From Streptomyces peucetius (GTDB taxonomy: Bacteria; Actinomycetota; Actinomycetes; Streptomycetales; Streptomycetaceae): a stretch of DNA of 64,000 bases. The notes under the pieces are model-generated. The model was not told where the DNA came from. It did no database searches and saw only the letters and a program-made list of their open reading frames with translations. Both the position numbers and the translations under genes were made by a program. The stretch lies in contig NZ_CP107567.1 of NCBI RefSeq assembly GCF_025854275.1, positions 5,084,001 through 5,148,000 of the forward strand, in the 5' to 3' direction. Shown here piece by piece: positions 28,499 to 39,254 of the stretch. Position 1 is the first letter of the stretch; every line of letters starts with the position of its first letter.

Positions 28499-29179
28499 GT
28501 GGACCTCGAGAAGCAGCCCCAGACGCCGGCCGCTCCCCAGAAGCCGGCCGCCCCGCCGGCCCAGGACGGTGCCATTCGTGCCTCCGACGCCGACCGCGAC
28601 CGGATCGCGGACATCCTCCGGGACGCCCTGGCGGAGGGCCGGCTGGACGCCGAGGAGCACTCGGAGCGCATCGACGCGGTCTACCGCGCCAAGACCGTGG
28701 GCGAGTTGGAGCCGATCGTGCGGGACCTGCCCGCTGCCGGCAGCCGGTCCGCCACCGCGCGCGCGTGCGAGGAGTCCGGTGACGCGGACGGCGGCCCGGC
28801 GGAGAACCTCGTCGCCGTCTTCTCCAGCTCGACCCGCAAGGGCCGTTGGCGGGTGGGCCGCAGGACGAACGCCTTCTCGCTCTTCGGCAGTATCGAGATC
28901 GACCTCACCGAGGCGCTCTACGGGCAGCGGCTCTCCGTGATCAACGCGACCTCGATCTTCGGCAACGTCGAGGTGCGTGTCCCCGAGAACATCTCCCTGC
29001 GCGGCAGCGGCACCGGCATCTTCGGGAACTTCGAAGTCGTGACGCTGGAGGCCGCCGATCCCGAGGCGCCGGTGGTCGTCGTCAACGGCTACACGGTGTT
29101 CGGCAACGTCGAGGCGAAGCCGAAGCGCGGCCGGCGCATCTCCGACCTCCACGGCCGGCTGCGCAAGCACCTCGGCTGA
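28499..29179 (+). CDS. DUF1707 protein with LiaF-like C-terminal domain
   Basis: A 226-residue soluble protein. After a Pro/Ala/Gln-rich start, the DUF1707 domain (about 27-78; IRASDADRDRIADILRDALAEGRLDAEEHSERIDAVYRAKTVGEL broken by pattern) is followed by a beta-rich domain (about 105-215) with repeated FSLFGSIEIDL, TSIFGNVEVRVP, TGIFGNFEVV and YTVFGNVEAKP strands, as in cell wall-active antibiotic response (LiaF-type) domains. TAGTCT at about 28486, 8-13 bases before the GTG, suggests a leaderless transcript. Its role is probably envelope-stress sensing or repression. Confidence 0.93.
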   Translation: MDLEKQPQTPAAPQKPAAPPAQDGAIRASDADRDRIADILRDALAEGRLDAEEHSERIDAVYRAKTVGELEPIVRDLPAAGSRSATARACEESGDADGGPAENLVAVFSSSTRKGRWRVGRRTNAFSLFGSIEIDLTEALYGQRLSVINATSIFGNVEVRVPENISLRGSGTGIFGNFEVVTLEAADPEAPVVVVNGYTVFGNVEAKPKRGRRISDLHGRLRKHLG

Positions 29180-29380
29180 CGGGCCGGGAGCAAGGGGCAT
29201 GGAGACGAGGGGCGGACGCATTCGCACGCGGCCCGCCCGAGGGGCGCTTTTACGCCGCACACGCCGATACGCAATTCCGTGCGTCGGAACTCAGTGCCAC
29301 TCAGTGCATAGGCGTGCGTACAGCGGGTAGGGACTGCTGCATCGTCTCTCGCTCGCGAATCCCGTCGTCAGGAGTAGACC

Positions 29381-29734
29381 GTGCTGCAACTGCCGCATCA
29401 GTCCCTGCAGGTCGCCGCCGTTCCGCGCCAGCGCATTCCTGCCCGGGAGGACCAGGCGGGCCCCTGGCACGCGGAGGCGGTGTGCCGCCGCGACGAGGCG
29501 GGCCTGTTCTTCGCCCCGTCCAAGGAGCCCACGGCCGAGCGGCTGGCACGGGAGGAGGCGGCGAAGCGCGTGTGCGCCCGCTGCCCCGTGATGGTGGAGT
29601 GCCGGGAGCACGCACTGCTCCAGCCCGAGCCGTACGGCGTGTGGGGCGGCCTGACCGCGGCCGAGCGCCGCGTGGTGCTGGCCCGCCGCAGGCGCCGCGA
29701 CGTGGAGCTCAAGAAGCCGGCGTCGGCGGCCTGA
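29381..29734 (+). CDS. wblI: WhiB-like regulator (WblI-type)
   Basis: A 117-residue [4Fe-4S]-binding transcription factor. The four cluster cysteines are in HAEAVCRRDE, CARCPV and VECREHA, followed by the WhiB turn GVWGGLTAAERR and the basic C-terminus ARRRRRDVELKK. GTG at 29381 has GGAG seven bases upstream. Position between a DUF1707 gene and glpX matches the place of wblI in Streptomyces coelicolor as I recall it; the symbol rests on that synteny. WhiB-like proteins bind the housekeeping sigma factor and tune development or stress genes. Confidence 0.92.
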   Translation: MLQLPHQSLQVAAVPRQRIPAREDQAGPWHAEAVCRRDEAGLFFAPSKEPTAERLAREEAAKRVCARCPVMVECREHALLQPEPYGVWGGLTAAERRVVLARRRRRDVELKKPASAA

Positions 29735-29750
29735 CCGATCCCGACCGTAT

Positions 29751-29790
29751 GGAAACGGGGCGCCCCCGCACAAGGGCGCCCCTTCCGTTT
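29751..29790. terminator. Bidirectional terminator between wblI and glpX
   Basis: GGAAACGGGGCGCCC pairs with GGGCGCCCCTTCCGTTT (small bulge), with an eight-base loop. The A and T ends suit both directions between these convergent genes. Confidence 0.85.
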
Positions 29791-29822
29791 GCCGGCCGGG
29801 GGCCGGCCGGTGTGACGAGCGC

Positions 29823-30854
29823 CTACTTCGCGCGGTCGAAGTCGATCTGGCTGTACGCGCGGAGCTTCGACAGCCGGTGCGTGGAGTCGATCTGCCGGAT
29901 GGTGCCGGACTTCGAGCGCATCACCAGGGACTGCGTGGTCGCGGTCTCCGCCCGGTAGCGGACGCCGCGCAGCAGCTCGCCGTCCGTGATGCCCGTGGCG
30001 ACGAAGAAGACGTTCTCGCCGGAGACGAGGTCGTTCGTGCTCAGGACGCGGTCCAGGTCGTGGCCGGCGTCCAGGGCGCGCTGCCGCTCCTCGTCGTCCT
30101 TCGGCCACAGCTTGCCCTGGATCACACCGCCCAGGCACTTGATCGCGCAGGCCGAGATGATGCCCTCGGGCGTGCCGCCGATGCCCAGCAGCAGGTCGAC
30201 GCCGGTGCCTTCCTTGACGGCCATGATCGAGCCGGCGACGTCGCCGTCCGAGATGAACTTGATCCGAGCGCCGGTCTCGCGGATCTCCTTGACGATGCCC
30301 TCGTGGCGCGGGCGGTCGAGGATGACGACGGTCACGTCCTCGGGGGAGGAGTGCTTCGCCTTGGCGACCCGCCGGATGTTGACGGAGACGGGCGCGTTGA
30401 TGTCGACGTAGTCGGCGGCCTCCGGGCCGGTGACCAGCTTGTCCATGTAGAAGACGGCGGACGGGTCGAACATGGTGCCGCGGTCCGCGGCGGCCAGCAC
30501 GGCGATGGCGTTCGGCATGCCCTTGGCGGTCAGGGTGGTGCCGTCGATCGGGTCGACGGCGATGTCGCACTCGGCGCCGGTCCCGTCGCCGATCCGCTCG
30601 CCGTTGAACAGCATCGGGGCCTCGTCCTTCTCGCCCTCGCCGATGACGACGACGCCGTTCATCGAGACGGTGGAGACGAGGGTCCGCATGGCCTTGACCG
30701 CGGCGCCGTCGGCGCCGTTCTTCTCACCGCGCCCGACCCAGCGGCCGGCGGCCATGGCGGCGGCCTCGGTGACCCGGACGAGCTCCAGGGCGAGATTGCG
30801 GTCGGGGGCCTCGGGGGAGACCTCGAGCTGGGACGGCAGATGATTCTCGGTCAT
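29823..30854 (-). CDS. glpX: Class II fructose-1,6-bisphosphatase
   Basis: A 343-residue gluconeogenic enzyme releasing phosphate from fructose 1,6-bisphosphate. The metal-binding motif DPIDGTT, the [11 protein letters not shown] segment, [17 protein letters not shown] and [13 protein letters not shown] are all characteristic of GlpX. Streptomyces generally rely on this class for gluconeogenesis. A weak GAAAGG lies 12 bases before the ATG. It diverges from a DUF4245 gene. Confidence 0.97.
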   Translation of the reverse strand: MTENHLPSQLEVSPEAPDRNLALELVRVTEAAAMAAGRWVGRGEKNGADGAAVKAMRTLVSTVSMNGVVVIGEGEKDEAPMLFNGERIGDGTGAECDIAVDPIDGTTLTAKGMPNAIAVLAAADRGTMFDPSAVFYMDKLVTGPEAADYVDINAPVSVNIRRVAKAKHSSPEDVTVVILDRPRHEGIVKEIRETGARIKFISDGDVAGSIMAVKEGTGVDLLLGIGGTPEGIISACAIKCLGGVIQGKLWPKDDEERQRALDAGHDLDRVLSTNDLVSGENVFFVATGITDGELLRGVRYRAETATTQSLVMRSKSGTIRQIDSTHRLSKLRAYSQIDFDRAK

Positions 30855-30972
30855 CGGAGCGCACCTTTCTGTACGACGACGGCCGTAAATAAAGAGGGTG
30901 GGGCGACTCTATCGGTACGTCGACAATTTGAGCAGTGGGGGCCACGTTTGAGCAGACCCGGCGGATGCGAAC

Positions 30973-31566
30973 ATGGGGGGCGTGGCAGGTATGCGAGGCA
31001 AGCAGACGATCCGTGGCATGTTCCAGTCCATGGCCGTGATCGGCGTCGTCGTGGCGGGCATCTACATGCTCGTTCCGCACGACGAGAACAAGGACCCGAT
31101 CAAGGCCGTCGACTACCGCGTCGAGCTGGTGACGGCGCAGCGGGCCGCACCGTATCCGGTCGCGGCGCCCGAGGGGCTCGGCAAGGAGTGGCGGGCGACG
31201 TCGGTCACCTTCGAGCGGGAGAACGCCCACGCGTGGCATCTCGGCTTCCTGGACCCGGACAACGAGTACGTGGCGGTCGAGCAGTCCACGGCCACGTCCG
31301 CCGAGAAGTACGTCCGTGAGGTCACGCACGACGCCGCGAAGACCGACCGGACGCGGCAGGTGGCCGGCGAGACCTGGCAGTACTGGGAGGGGCCCAAGTA
31401 CGACGCCCTCGTGCTGACCGCCGACGGCGCCACGACGGTGGTGACCGGCACGGCGAACCAGGACCGGCTGGCCGAGATGGCCGCGGCCCTCACGTCGGAG
31501 GGACCCGAGGGCGCGGGTGACGGAGCGTCGGCCACGCCGTCGGTGAAGCCCTCCGCCGGTTCCTGA
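30973..31566 (+). CDS. DUF4245 membrane-anchored protein
   Basis: Up to 197 residues: one N-terminal membrane helix (about 15-35, MFQSMAVIGVVVAGIYMLVP), then an extracytoplasmic DUF4245 domain (YRVELVTAQRAAPYPVAAPEGLGKEWRATSVTFE split, and HLGFLDPDNEYVAVEQS) and a Gly/Ala/Ser-rich tail. The function of the family is unknown; it is conserved next to glpX in actinobacteria. Starts at ATG 30973, GTG 30982 and ATG 30991 are in frame; GGGGGG at 30975-30980 would serve the last one, so the annotated N-terminus may be six residues too long. Confidence 0.88.
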   Translation: MGGVAGMRGKQTIRGMFQSMAVIGVVVAGIYMLVPHDENKDPIKAVDYRVELVTAQRAAPYPVAAPEGLGKEWRATSVTFERENAHAWHLGFLDPDNEYVAVEQSTATSAEKYVREVTHDAAKTDRTRQVAGETWQYWEGPKYDALVLTADGATTVVTGTANQDRLAEMAAALTSEGPEGAGDGASATPSVKPSAGS

Positions 31567-31604
31567 TCGCACGCCGCGAGGGCGCCGAGTCGCCCCGGGA
31601 ACGG

Positions 31605-31644
31605 CGAAAGGCCGCCGCGCCCTGACGGGTGCGGCGGCCTTTCG
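31605..31644. terminator. Bidirectional terminator
   Basis: A 14-bp perfect stem CGAAAGGCCGCCGC / GCGGCGGCCTTTCG around a 12-base loop between the DUF4245 gene and the leftward nitroreductase gene. Confidence 0.9.
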
Positions 31645-31673
31645 GTGCCTGCGCGCGCTCGGGGCGCGCCGGC

Positions 31674-32264
31674 TCAGACGGTGGTGACGACGTCCTCGTA
31701 CGACAGGCGCGGGGAACGCGGGAACCAGGCGTCCTCGCCCGGCTTGCCGATGTTGACGACCATCAGCGGGGTGTGGTCGTCGTCCAGGAACTCCTTCTGG
31801 AGGCCCGCGAAGTCGAGGCCGGTCATCGGGCCGGCGGCCAGGCCGGCGGCGCGCACGCCGACGATGAAGTACGCGGCCTGCAGCGCCGCGTTCAGACCGG
31901 CGGCCTGCTCACGGACCGGGCGCTCGCTGAAGAAGGCGTCCTTGGCCTGCGGGAAGTGCGGGAACAGGGCCGGGAGCTCCTCGTGGAACTCGTTGTCGGC
32001 AGCCAGGATCGCGACCAGCGGGGCGGAGGCGGTCTTCGGCTGGTTGCCCTCGGCCATGTGCTTGACCAGACGCTCACGGGCCTCGGGCGAGCGGACCAGT
32101 ACGACGCGCAGAGGGCTCTGGTTGAAGGCCGTGGGCCCGTACTTGACGAGGTCGTAGATCGCCTGGACCTGCTCGTCGGTCACCGGCTCGTCGGTGAACG
32201 TGTTGGCGGTGCGGGCCTCACGGAAGAGGAGGTCCTGGGCGGCGGGGTCAAGAACGAGTGACAT
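31674..32264 (-). CDS. Nitroreductase family protein (malonic semialdehyde reductase, RutE-like)
   Basis: A 196-residue flavoprotein of the HadB/RutE branch of nitroreductases. Typical features are the N-terminal LFREARTANTFTDEPVTDEQ, YDLVKYGPTAFNQSPLRVVLVRS for FMN phosphate binding, and AAGLAAGPMTGLDF in the C-terminal half. RutE reduces malonic semialdehyde to 3-hydroxypropionate in pyrimidine breakdown; no other rut genes are near, so the true substrate may be another aldehyde or quinone. No operon partner is seen. Confidence 0.92.
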   Translation of the reverse strand: MSLVLDPAAQDLLFREARTANTFTDEPVTDEQVQAIYDLVKYGPTAFNQSPLRVVLVRSPEARERLVKHMAEGNQPKTASAPLVAILAADNEFHEELPALFPHFPQAKDAFFSERPVREQAAGLNAALQAAYFIVGVRAAGLAAGPMTGLDFAGLQKEFLDDDHTPLMVVNIGKPGEDAWFPRSPRLSYEDVVTTV

Positions 32265-32326
32265 CGGGGACGTGCCTTCCGCGTCGGTGAATAAGCCTTA
32301 CGGGCGGTGCCAACCGGGCGGGAGTG

Positions 32327-32342
32327 GATTAAATTTCAACTA
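32327..32342. promoter_or_regulatory. AT-rich imperfect palindrome upstream of the nitroreductase gene
   Basis: GATTAAATTTCAACTA is strikingly AT-rich for this genome and contains the core TTAAATTTCAA. It lies about 65 bases upstream of the nitroreductase start. It could be part of the promoter or a MarR-type operator; the resemblance is weak. Confidence 0.3.
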
Positions 32343-32390
32343 CATGCCGATTGTGACCCGCTTCACATCTGCCCCGGGGTCGGCGGGCGG

Positions 32391-32639
32391 CTATTCGCCG
32401 CCCGTCCCGGCAGAGCCCTCCGCGCCGGTTCCCTCCGGCTCCGCCAGGGCCGCGTCGAGGCGGGCCCGGGCTCCCTCCAGCCAGTGCCGGCACACCTGCG
32501 CCAGCTCCTCGCCGCGCTCCCACAGCGCCAGCGACTCCTCGAGCGTCGTGCCGCCCGCCTCCAGCCGGCGTACGACCTCGATCAGCTCGTCCCGCGCCTG
32601 CTCGTAACCGAGCGCGGCCTCTTCCGTCTTGGCAGCCAT
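32391..32639 (-). CDS. xseB: Exodeoxyribonuclease VII small subunit
   Basis: An 82-residue helical protein with the XseB signature [20 protein letters not shown] and [31 protein letters not shown]. Several copies bind the large subunit XseA to form the single-strand-specific exonuclease. The C-terminal 15 residues are Gly/Glu-rich and low in complexity. The large-subunit gene lies 82 bases upstream on the same strand, so the two are likely co-transcribed. Confidence 0.96.
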   Translation of the reverse strand: MAAKTEEAALGYEQARDELIEVVRRLEAGGTTLEESLALWERGEELAQVCRHWLEGARARLDAALAEPEGTGAEGSAGTGGE

Positions 32640-32721
32640 GCCATCCACCCTATGTATGCCTTTGCATGAGATACGACTACGGAACCGGCGTGGCCCGCGC
32701 CGCGCGGCGCAGGCCGGTCCG

Positions 32722-33957
32722 TCACTCGGCGACCCGCACCGGGACCTCCCCCTCCGCGACCCGCACCGGGAACTCGCCCTCCGCGACGCGCGCCCGCAGC
32801 GTGTCCCCCGACTCGACGTCGTCCGGCGAGCGCACCACCGCACCGTCGGCGCGCTGCAGCACCGCGTACCCCCGCTCCAGCGTCGCCGCCGGCGACAGCG
32901 AGACCACCCGGGCCCGGGTGTGCGCCAGCTCCGAGTCGGCGCGGTCCAGCAGATGCCCCAGCACCCGCCTGCTGCGGGCGACCAGCGCGTCCACCTCGGC
33001 CTCGCGCTCGTCCACCATCCGCTGCGGGCGCTCCATGCACGGCCGGGCCAGCGCGTGCGCGAGCCCCCGCTCCTCCCGGTCCAGCAGCCCCCGCACCGTG
33101 CGCAGGGCCCGGTCCCTCAGCTGCCGCACCCGGTCCAGCTCCTCGCCGACGTCCGGCACGACCTTCTTCGCCGCGTCCGTCGGCGTCGAGGCCCGCAGAT
33201 CGGCCACCAGGTCCAGCAGCGGGGAGTCCGGCTCGTGGCCGATCGCGGAGACGACCGGAGTCGTGCACGCGGCCACCGCGCGGACCAGCTGCTCGTCCGA
33301 GAACGGCAGCAGATCCTCCACGCTGCCGCCGCCGCGCGCCACGATGATCACATCCACCTCGTCCAGCGCGTCCAGCTCCTTGACGGCCTGGACCACCTGC
33401 GGCACGGCGTGCACGCCCTGGACGGCGACGTTGCGCACCTCGAAGCGCACGTGCGGCCACCGCCGGCGCGCGTTCTCCAGCACGTCGCGCTCCGCCGCCG
33501 ACGCGCGCCCGCAGACCAGCCCCACCCGGTGCGGCAGGAACGGCAGCGCCCGCTTCCGCTCCGGCGCGAACAGCCCCTGCGCGCCGAGCGACCGCTTCAA
33601 ATGCTCCAGTTTCGCGAGCAGTTCGCCGATGCCCACCGGCCTTATCTCCACCGCCCGCAGCGACAGCTGCCCCCGGGGCGCGTACCACTCCGGCTTGGCG
33701 TGCACGACGACGCGGGCACCCTCGGCCACCACGTCGGCAACGGCGTCGAAGACCTGCCGGAAGCAGGTGACGCCCACGGAGATGTCGTACGACGGATCGC
33801 GCAGCGTCAGAAAGACGACACCGGCGCCCGGCCGCCGCGACAGCTGGGTGATCTGCCCCTCCACCCACACCGCGCCGAGCCGGTCGATCCACCCGCCGAT
33901 GAGCCGTGACACCTCGCCGACCGGCAGAGGGGATTCCGCGGACGTGTTGAGAGCCAT
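32722..33957 (-). CDS. xseA: Exodeoxyribonuclease VII large subunit
   Basis: A 411-residue nuclease subunit. An N-terminal OB-fold (about 10-110; [35 protein letters not shown]) is followed by the catalytic domain with [38 protein letters not shown] and [17 protein letters not shown] coiled coil (about 285-360) binds XseB. The last 23 residues are a repeated RVAEGE(F/V)PV unit. ATG 33957 gives the normal family N-terminus but has no ribosome-binding site, and the frame remains open upstream into an amino-acid permease remnant, so a longer fusion starting at 34230 is possible though unlikely. Confidence 0.94.
   Translation of the reverse strand: MALNTSAESPLPVGEVSRLIGGWIDRLGAVWVEGQITQLSRRPGAGVVFLTLRDPSYDISVGVTCFRQVFDAVADVVAEGARVVVHAKPEWYAPRGQLSLRAVEIRPVGIGELLAKLEHLKRSLGAQGLFAPERKRALPFLPHRVGLVCGRASAAERDVLENARRRWPHVRFEVRNVAVQGVHAVPQVVQAVKELDALDEVDVIIVARGGGSVEDLLPFSDEQLVRAVAACTTPVVSAIGHEPDSPLLDLVADLRASTPTDAAKKVVPDVGEELDRVRQLRDRALRTVRGLLDREERGLAHALARPCMERPQRMVDEREAEVDALVARSRRVLGHLLDRADSELAHTRARVVSLSPAATLERGYAVLQRADGAVVRSPDDVESGDTLRARVAEGEFPVRVAEGEVPVRVAE
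32731..32790 (-). repeat. 27-bp tandem repeat at the xseA 3' end
   Basis: Two 27-bp copies (32731-32757, 32758-32784), three bases different, and the beginning of a third encode [22 protein letters not shown] in the XseA tail. The stop codon follows at once, so the repeat lengthens the C-terminus without disturbing the catalytic part. Confidence 0.85.
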
Positions 33958-34017
33958 AGGGGCGAGCGTAACGGCCCCCTCGGACAACCCGGCCCGCGCG
34001 CGAAGCGCGCCCTCAGG

Positions 34018-34317
34018 GAGCATCGCCATCCACCCGGCGATGAAACCGGGCCCCTCTCCGAGCCCTTTGCGCGCACAGGTGAACACCGAACCGGCCAGCG
34101 GCGCGACCCGCACCGTCTGCGTGTAGCTCACCGCGGTGAATGCCATGGCGACCGTGGCGACGACGTAGACGAGCGCGACCGCCCCTCCCGACTTGGCCTC
34201 CAGCGTCCCGAAGACGCCGACCGGGGCCATCGGGGCGATGAACAGCAGCCCGTGGACGACCAGATCGCGGAACCCGAGCGTGCGCCGCAGTCCGCGGTGG
34301 TCAGGAGTCTCACGGGG
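34018..34317 (-). pseudogene. Amino-acid permease (APC family) remnant fused in frame to xseA leader
   Basis: About 100 codons, from the segment [20 protein letters not shown] through [20 protein letters not shown] and [20 protein letters not shown] to [12 protein letters not shown], are clearly the first two to three transmembrane segments of an APC-superfamily amino-acid permease. The normal continuation (a DYLL-type segment and nine more helices) is missing; the frame passes without a stop into about 20 unrelated codons and then xseA. No ATG, GTG or TTG lies in frame before the MAPVG methionine, so the original start is lost as well. This is a truncated remnant left by a deletion. Confidence 0.8.
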
Positions 34318-34441
34318 CGGGTCCCGGGCGTGGCGGCTCGCCTCCTCACGTGCTCCCCCACTCGCGTACCGTCACGTATCGCCCAGTCTGCGGCCCGCGG
34401 CCGATCAAGCACGTCCACGACGCGGCCTTACGATGGGGGGC

Positions 34442-35437
<996 letters not shown>

Positions 35438-35467
35438 CGCTCAGCGCCTCCCCTTAACGTTGTGTCC

Positions 35468-36208
35468 ATGAACGTCTTCGGAGTGGACATCGGCGGATCC
35501 GGGATCAAGGGCGCTCCCGTGGATCTGGATCGCGGCGATCTGGCGCAGGAGCGCCACAAGGTGCTGACACCGCAGCCGTCGACCCCGGACGCCGTCGCCG
35601 ACGGCGTCGCCGAGGTGATCGGTCACTTCGGCTGGACCGGGCCGGTCGGCATCACCTTCCCGGGCGTCGTCACCGGCGGCGTCACCCGCACCGCGGCCAA
35701 CGTCGACAAGGGCTGGGTCGACAAGGACGCCGCCTCACTGCTCGGCGAGCGCCTCGGCGGGCTGCCCGTGACGATCCTGAACGACGCGGACGCGGCGGGC
35801 GTGGCCGAGATGACGTTCGGCGCCGGCCGGGGCCGCAAGGGCACCGTCATCCTGCTGACCTTCGGCACCGGTATCGGCAGCGCCCTCTTCATCGACGGCC
35901 GCCTGGTGCCCAACACCGAGCTGGGCCACCTCGAACTGAACGGCCACGACGCGGAGAAGCGCGCGTCGACCAAGGCCAAGGAGGACGCCGACCTCAGCTG
36001 GGCGCACTGGGCGCGGCGGGTGCAGAAGTACCTGGCCCACGTCGAGATGCTGTTCTCGCCGGAGCTGTTCATCGTGGGCGGCGGGGTGAGCCGCAAGTCG
36101 GAGAAGTTCCTGCCCCTGATCGAGGGCGTGCGGGCGGAGATCGTCCCGGCCGAGCTGCAGAACAACGCGGGCATCGTGGGAGCGGCGATGGCGGCGGCGA
36201 GCCGGTAG
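35468..36208 (+). CDS. ppgK: Polyphosphate glucokinase
   Basis: A 246-residue ROK-family sugar kinase that phosphorylates glucose with polyphosphate (and usually ATP). Phosphate motif [19 protein letters not shown], the substrate region [11 protein letters not shown] and [14 protein letters not shown], and [27 protein letters not shown] are all typical. GTG 35462 is also in frame six bases earlier; neither has a ribosome-binding site, so a leaderless transcript is possible. It follows ispH with a 30-base gap. Confidence 0.95.
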   Translation: MNVFGVDIGGSGIKGAPVDLDRGDLAQERHKVLTPQPSTPDAVADGVAEVIGHFGWTGPVGITFPGVVTGGVTRTAANVDKGWVDKDAASLLGERLGGLPVTILNDADAAGVAEMTFGAGRGRKGTVILLTFGTGIGSALFIDGRLVPNTELGHLELNGHDAEKRASTKAKEDADLSWAHWARRVQKYLAHVEMLFSPELFIVGGGVSRKSEKFLPLIEGVRAEIVPAELQNNAGIVGAAMAAASR

Positions 36209-36293
36209 GACGCGACGGGGCGGCGGCCGGGCGGTCCGGGCGTACGTTTCCCGGGCGCACGGCGGCCCGGCGGGACGGCGTCCCGCGGGCGGG

Positions 36294-36854
36294 TCAGCCG
36301 CGCCGGCCGGGGCCGCCGCCCGTACGGTTCCGCCGCTGCCGCCGCCCCATCGTCCGCAGTTTCCGTACACAGGTGATGACCCCGGCGACCAGCGTCCCGC
36401 CGTACAGCCACCCCGCGTGCACGGCGAGCGCCGTCACCACGGCCATCGTCTGACCGCCGAACCCGCCGCTGCCGCCGGAGATCGGCACGATCCCGACGGT
36501 GAACGCGATCGGCACGATGATCGGCGCGATGACCAGGTCGGCCTCGCGCACCCACAGTGCCGTGAGCGCGCTGACGGGCAGGAACAGCAGCCCGTAGACG
36601 ATCGAGGAGCCGTTGAACAGCAGCTCGTCGAGACTGCCCAGCACCAGCATCGTGGCGGCCCCGAACAACCCCGCCCCGAGCCCGGTCAGCCGGGGGTTCG
36701 GCAGCCGCCGCAGCGCCAGCACCAGCGGCGGGACGGGCCGCGGCGGGCGGGTGGGCACCGGATAGACGGTGGCGTCGGCAAGCGTGCCGGGTGCCGGAAG
36801 AGGGGCCTGCGGCTGCTGCCGGGGCCCGGGGCGACCTGTCCTGTGCTGCTCCAC
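36294..36854 (-). CDS. DUF6542 membrane protein
   Basis: A 186-residue integral membrane protein with four hydrophobic helices: GLGAGLFGAATMLVLGSL (about 60-78), SSIVYGLLFLPVSALTALWV (84-103), VIAPIIVPIAFTVGIVP (108-124) and MAVVTALAVHAGWLYGGTLV (138-157). The N-terminus is Pro/Gln-rich and the C-terminus very basic (RKLRTMGRRQRRNRTGG). This layout is that of the actinobacterial DUF6542 family, of unknown function. Starts further upstream are possible (VSTYVVRVEQ); TACGTT just before the GTG could be a -10 of a leaderless transcript. Confidence 0.88.
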   Translation of the reverse strand: MEQHRTGRPGPRQQPQAPLPAPGTLADATVYPVPTRPPRPVPPLVLALRRLPNPRLTGLGAGLFGAATMLVLGSLDELLFNGSSIVYGLLFLPVSALTALWVREADLVIAPIIVPIAFTVGIVPISGGSGGFGGQTMAVVTALAVHAGWLYGGTLVAGVITCVRKLRTMGRRQRRNRTGGGPGRRG

Positions 36855-37060
36855 CCGGACAACGTAGGTCGAGACGAGGGAGGAAACCGGCACTAGACAC
36901 GCCCTTTGGACGACCTTGGCGCTGCGTTCGACTCCGGGCGGCCGTCGCAGGGCCGCGCACGCCGCCCGTAAACTGGTGGATCGGCCCCACCCTCCCGGGC
37001 TGCGAGGGGCCTCCCGCCAGTCTTGATCCTCCACACTCTCCACGTCAGGAAGTCGCCAAC

Positions 37061-38149
<1,089 letters not shown>

Positions 38150-38203
38150 CGGGCTGACGCCATGATCGGCTGAGGTGCTGGTCAGGCAGCAAAACCCCAG
38201 GTC

Positions 38204-38231
38204 AGGGGCCAGATCTTAAGGTCTGGCCCCT
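38204..38231 (+). terminator. Terminator after ychF
   Basis: A 10-bp perfect stem AGGGGCCAGA / TCTGGCCCCT with an eight-base loop TCTTAAGG and a short T-rich tail (TCCTGTTTC). It lies 55 bases beyond the stop codon. Confidence 0.85.
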
Positions 38232-38425
38232 TCCTGTTTCTCCGGCTGGATCAGCCTGTTTCCTGGCCGTGTGCTGACTTGGTGCTGACTCTCGGGGCGG
38301 GTCTGTACGTGCTTTGAGCTGGGGTTTCCGGGGTGCCGTGTGAGGCCGGACAGAACGAGGGGCGCACGTGGGGGGCACGGGAAACCCGGTACGCATGGGG
38401 AAGGGGCGCCGGGCAGGATGGGGGA

Positions 38426-38917
38426 GTGGCTGCTGACCTGCTGTGGGATGACGTCAGAGGGTTCTTCGACCCTGATCTGATGGGTGCGCTGCCGGACGTG
38501 CTCGTTCCTGGGGCCTCGGTCGATGACTGGCAGGCTGTCCTCGACCTTGTTGACGTGAACGGATGGAAGTGCCAGTACTCCGAAGGAGATTCGGTGCTTC
38601 CTGTGCCTCGGGCGGAGGCAGTTCTTTCCCGTCAGGCTGACGCGGAATGTCCGAAGCTGAGGGTCTGGCTGGCCCCCGAGGTGCTGGTGATCTTCCGATT
38701 CTACTCGGCAGACGAGATCGACTTTGATGTCGACCTGCGGGAACTCCAGGGGCAGGAGCGCCTCGACTTGTTCTGCGGGTTCCTCACGGGTATTGGACGG
38801 CGGTTAGGGAAGCCGGTGCTGATGGATGCCGAGGGCGGTGACGGCAGCCATCCCGTACTTGGATTCGAGGTCGAGAGCGATCGGGTTGTGCTGTTGGCGG
38901 AGCCGTTCGCGGCCTGA
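38426..38917 (+). CDS. Hypothetical acidic protein with a TTA codon
   Basis: A 163-residue soluble acidic protein starting at GTG 38426 (VAADLLWDDVRGFFDPDLMG). The pattern ...ALPDVLVPG..VDDWQAVLDLV...GWKCQYSEGD, VLVIFRFYSADEIDFDVDLRELQGQERLDLFCGFL is conserved among small Streptomyces proteins of unknown role, and the size and acidity are like immunity proteins of polymorphic toxin systems. Codon 127 (38804-38806) is TTA, read only by the bldA tRNA, so its translation may be developmentally controlled. Base composition is visibly less GC-rich than ychF next to it. Confidence 0.85.
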   Translation: MAADLLWDDVRGFFDPDLMGALPDVLVPGASVDDWQAVLDLVDVNGWKCQYSEGDSVLPVPRAEAVLSRQADAECPKLRVWLAPEVLVIFRFYSADEIDFDVDLRELQGQERLDLFCGFLTGIGRRLGKPVLMDAEGGDGSHPVLGFEVESDRVVLLAEPFAA

Positions 38918-39047
38918 CCGCTGTTGGCTTCGGAAACGACCTATGCGACTACATGAATGTTCGCGTGACCGCATGGACGGCGACGGCGCCCCCTCCGCAC
39001 GGTCGTGATGCCGCCCCACGAGGGGGCGCAGGACTGGGGGTTTCACC

Positions 39048-39254
39048 ATGGCTCGTGAGGAACTGACCCGGCTGACCGGCAACGGGAACGGCGAGTGCGG
39101 CAAGGACGACTGCCCGAACGTCTACCGGACCGCGTCCGGCTCGTTCGTCGTCCAGGGCGACGTGTCCAATGCGTTCGACGCCCCCGAAGGGGAAGGGCTC
39201 GTGGAGATCCCGGAGGAGACGTTGAGCGAGGCTTTCCGTGCTCTTGGCTGGTGA
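39048..39254 (+). CDS. Small hypothetical protein, DUF397-like context
   Basis: A 68-residue protein: MAREELTRLTGNGNGECGKD, then CPNVYRTASGSFVVQGDV and a final acidic VEIPEETLSEAFRALGW. Two nearby cysteines (ECGKDDCPN) could bind metal. Proteins of this pattern are found just upstream of DUF6879 genes in Streptomyces, often with a helix-turn-helix/DUF397 regulator nearby. GGGGG lies eight bases before the ATG. Its 3' end overlaps the DUF6879 gene by 17 bases, so the two are co-translated. Confidence 0.85.
   Translation: MAREELTRLTGNGNGECGKDDCPNVYRTASGSFVVQGDVSNAFDAPEGEGLVEIPEETLSEAFRALGW

Noticed and set aside
38230..38340. Integrase attachment site or tRNA 3' end after ychF
   Set aside because: TGCTGACT occurs twice 11 bases apart (38274 and 38285 approximately) and the area resembles integration scars, but no tRNA, integrase or matching distant repeat was found.
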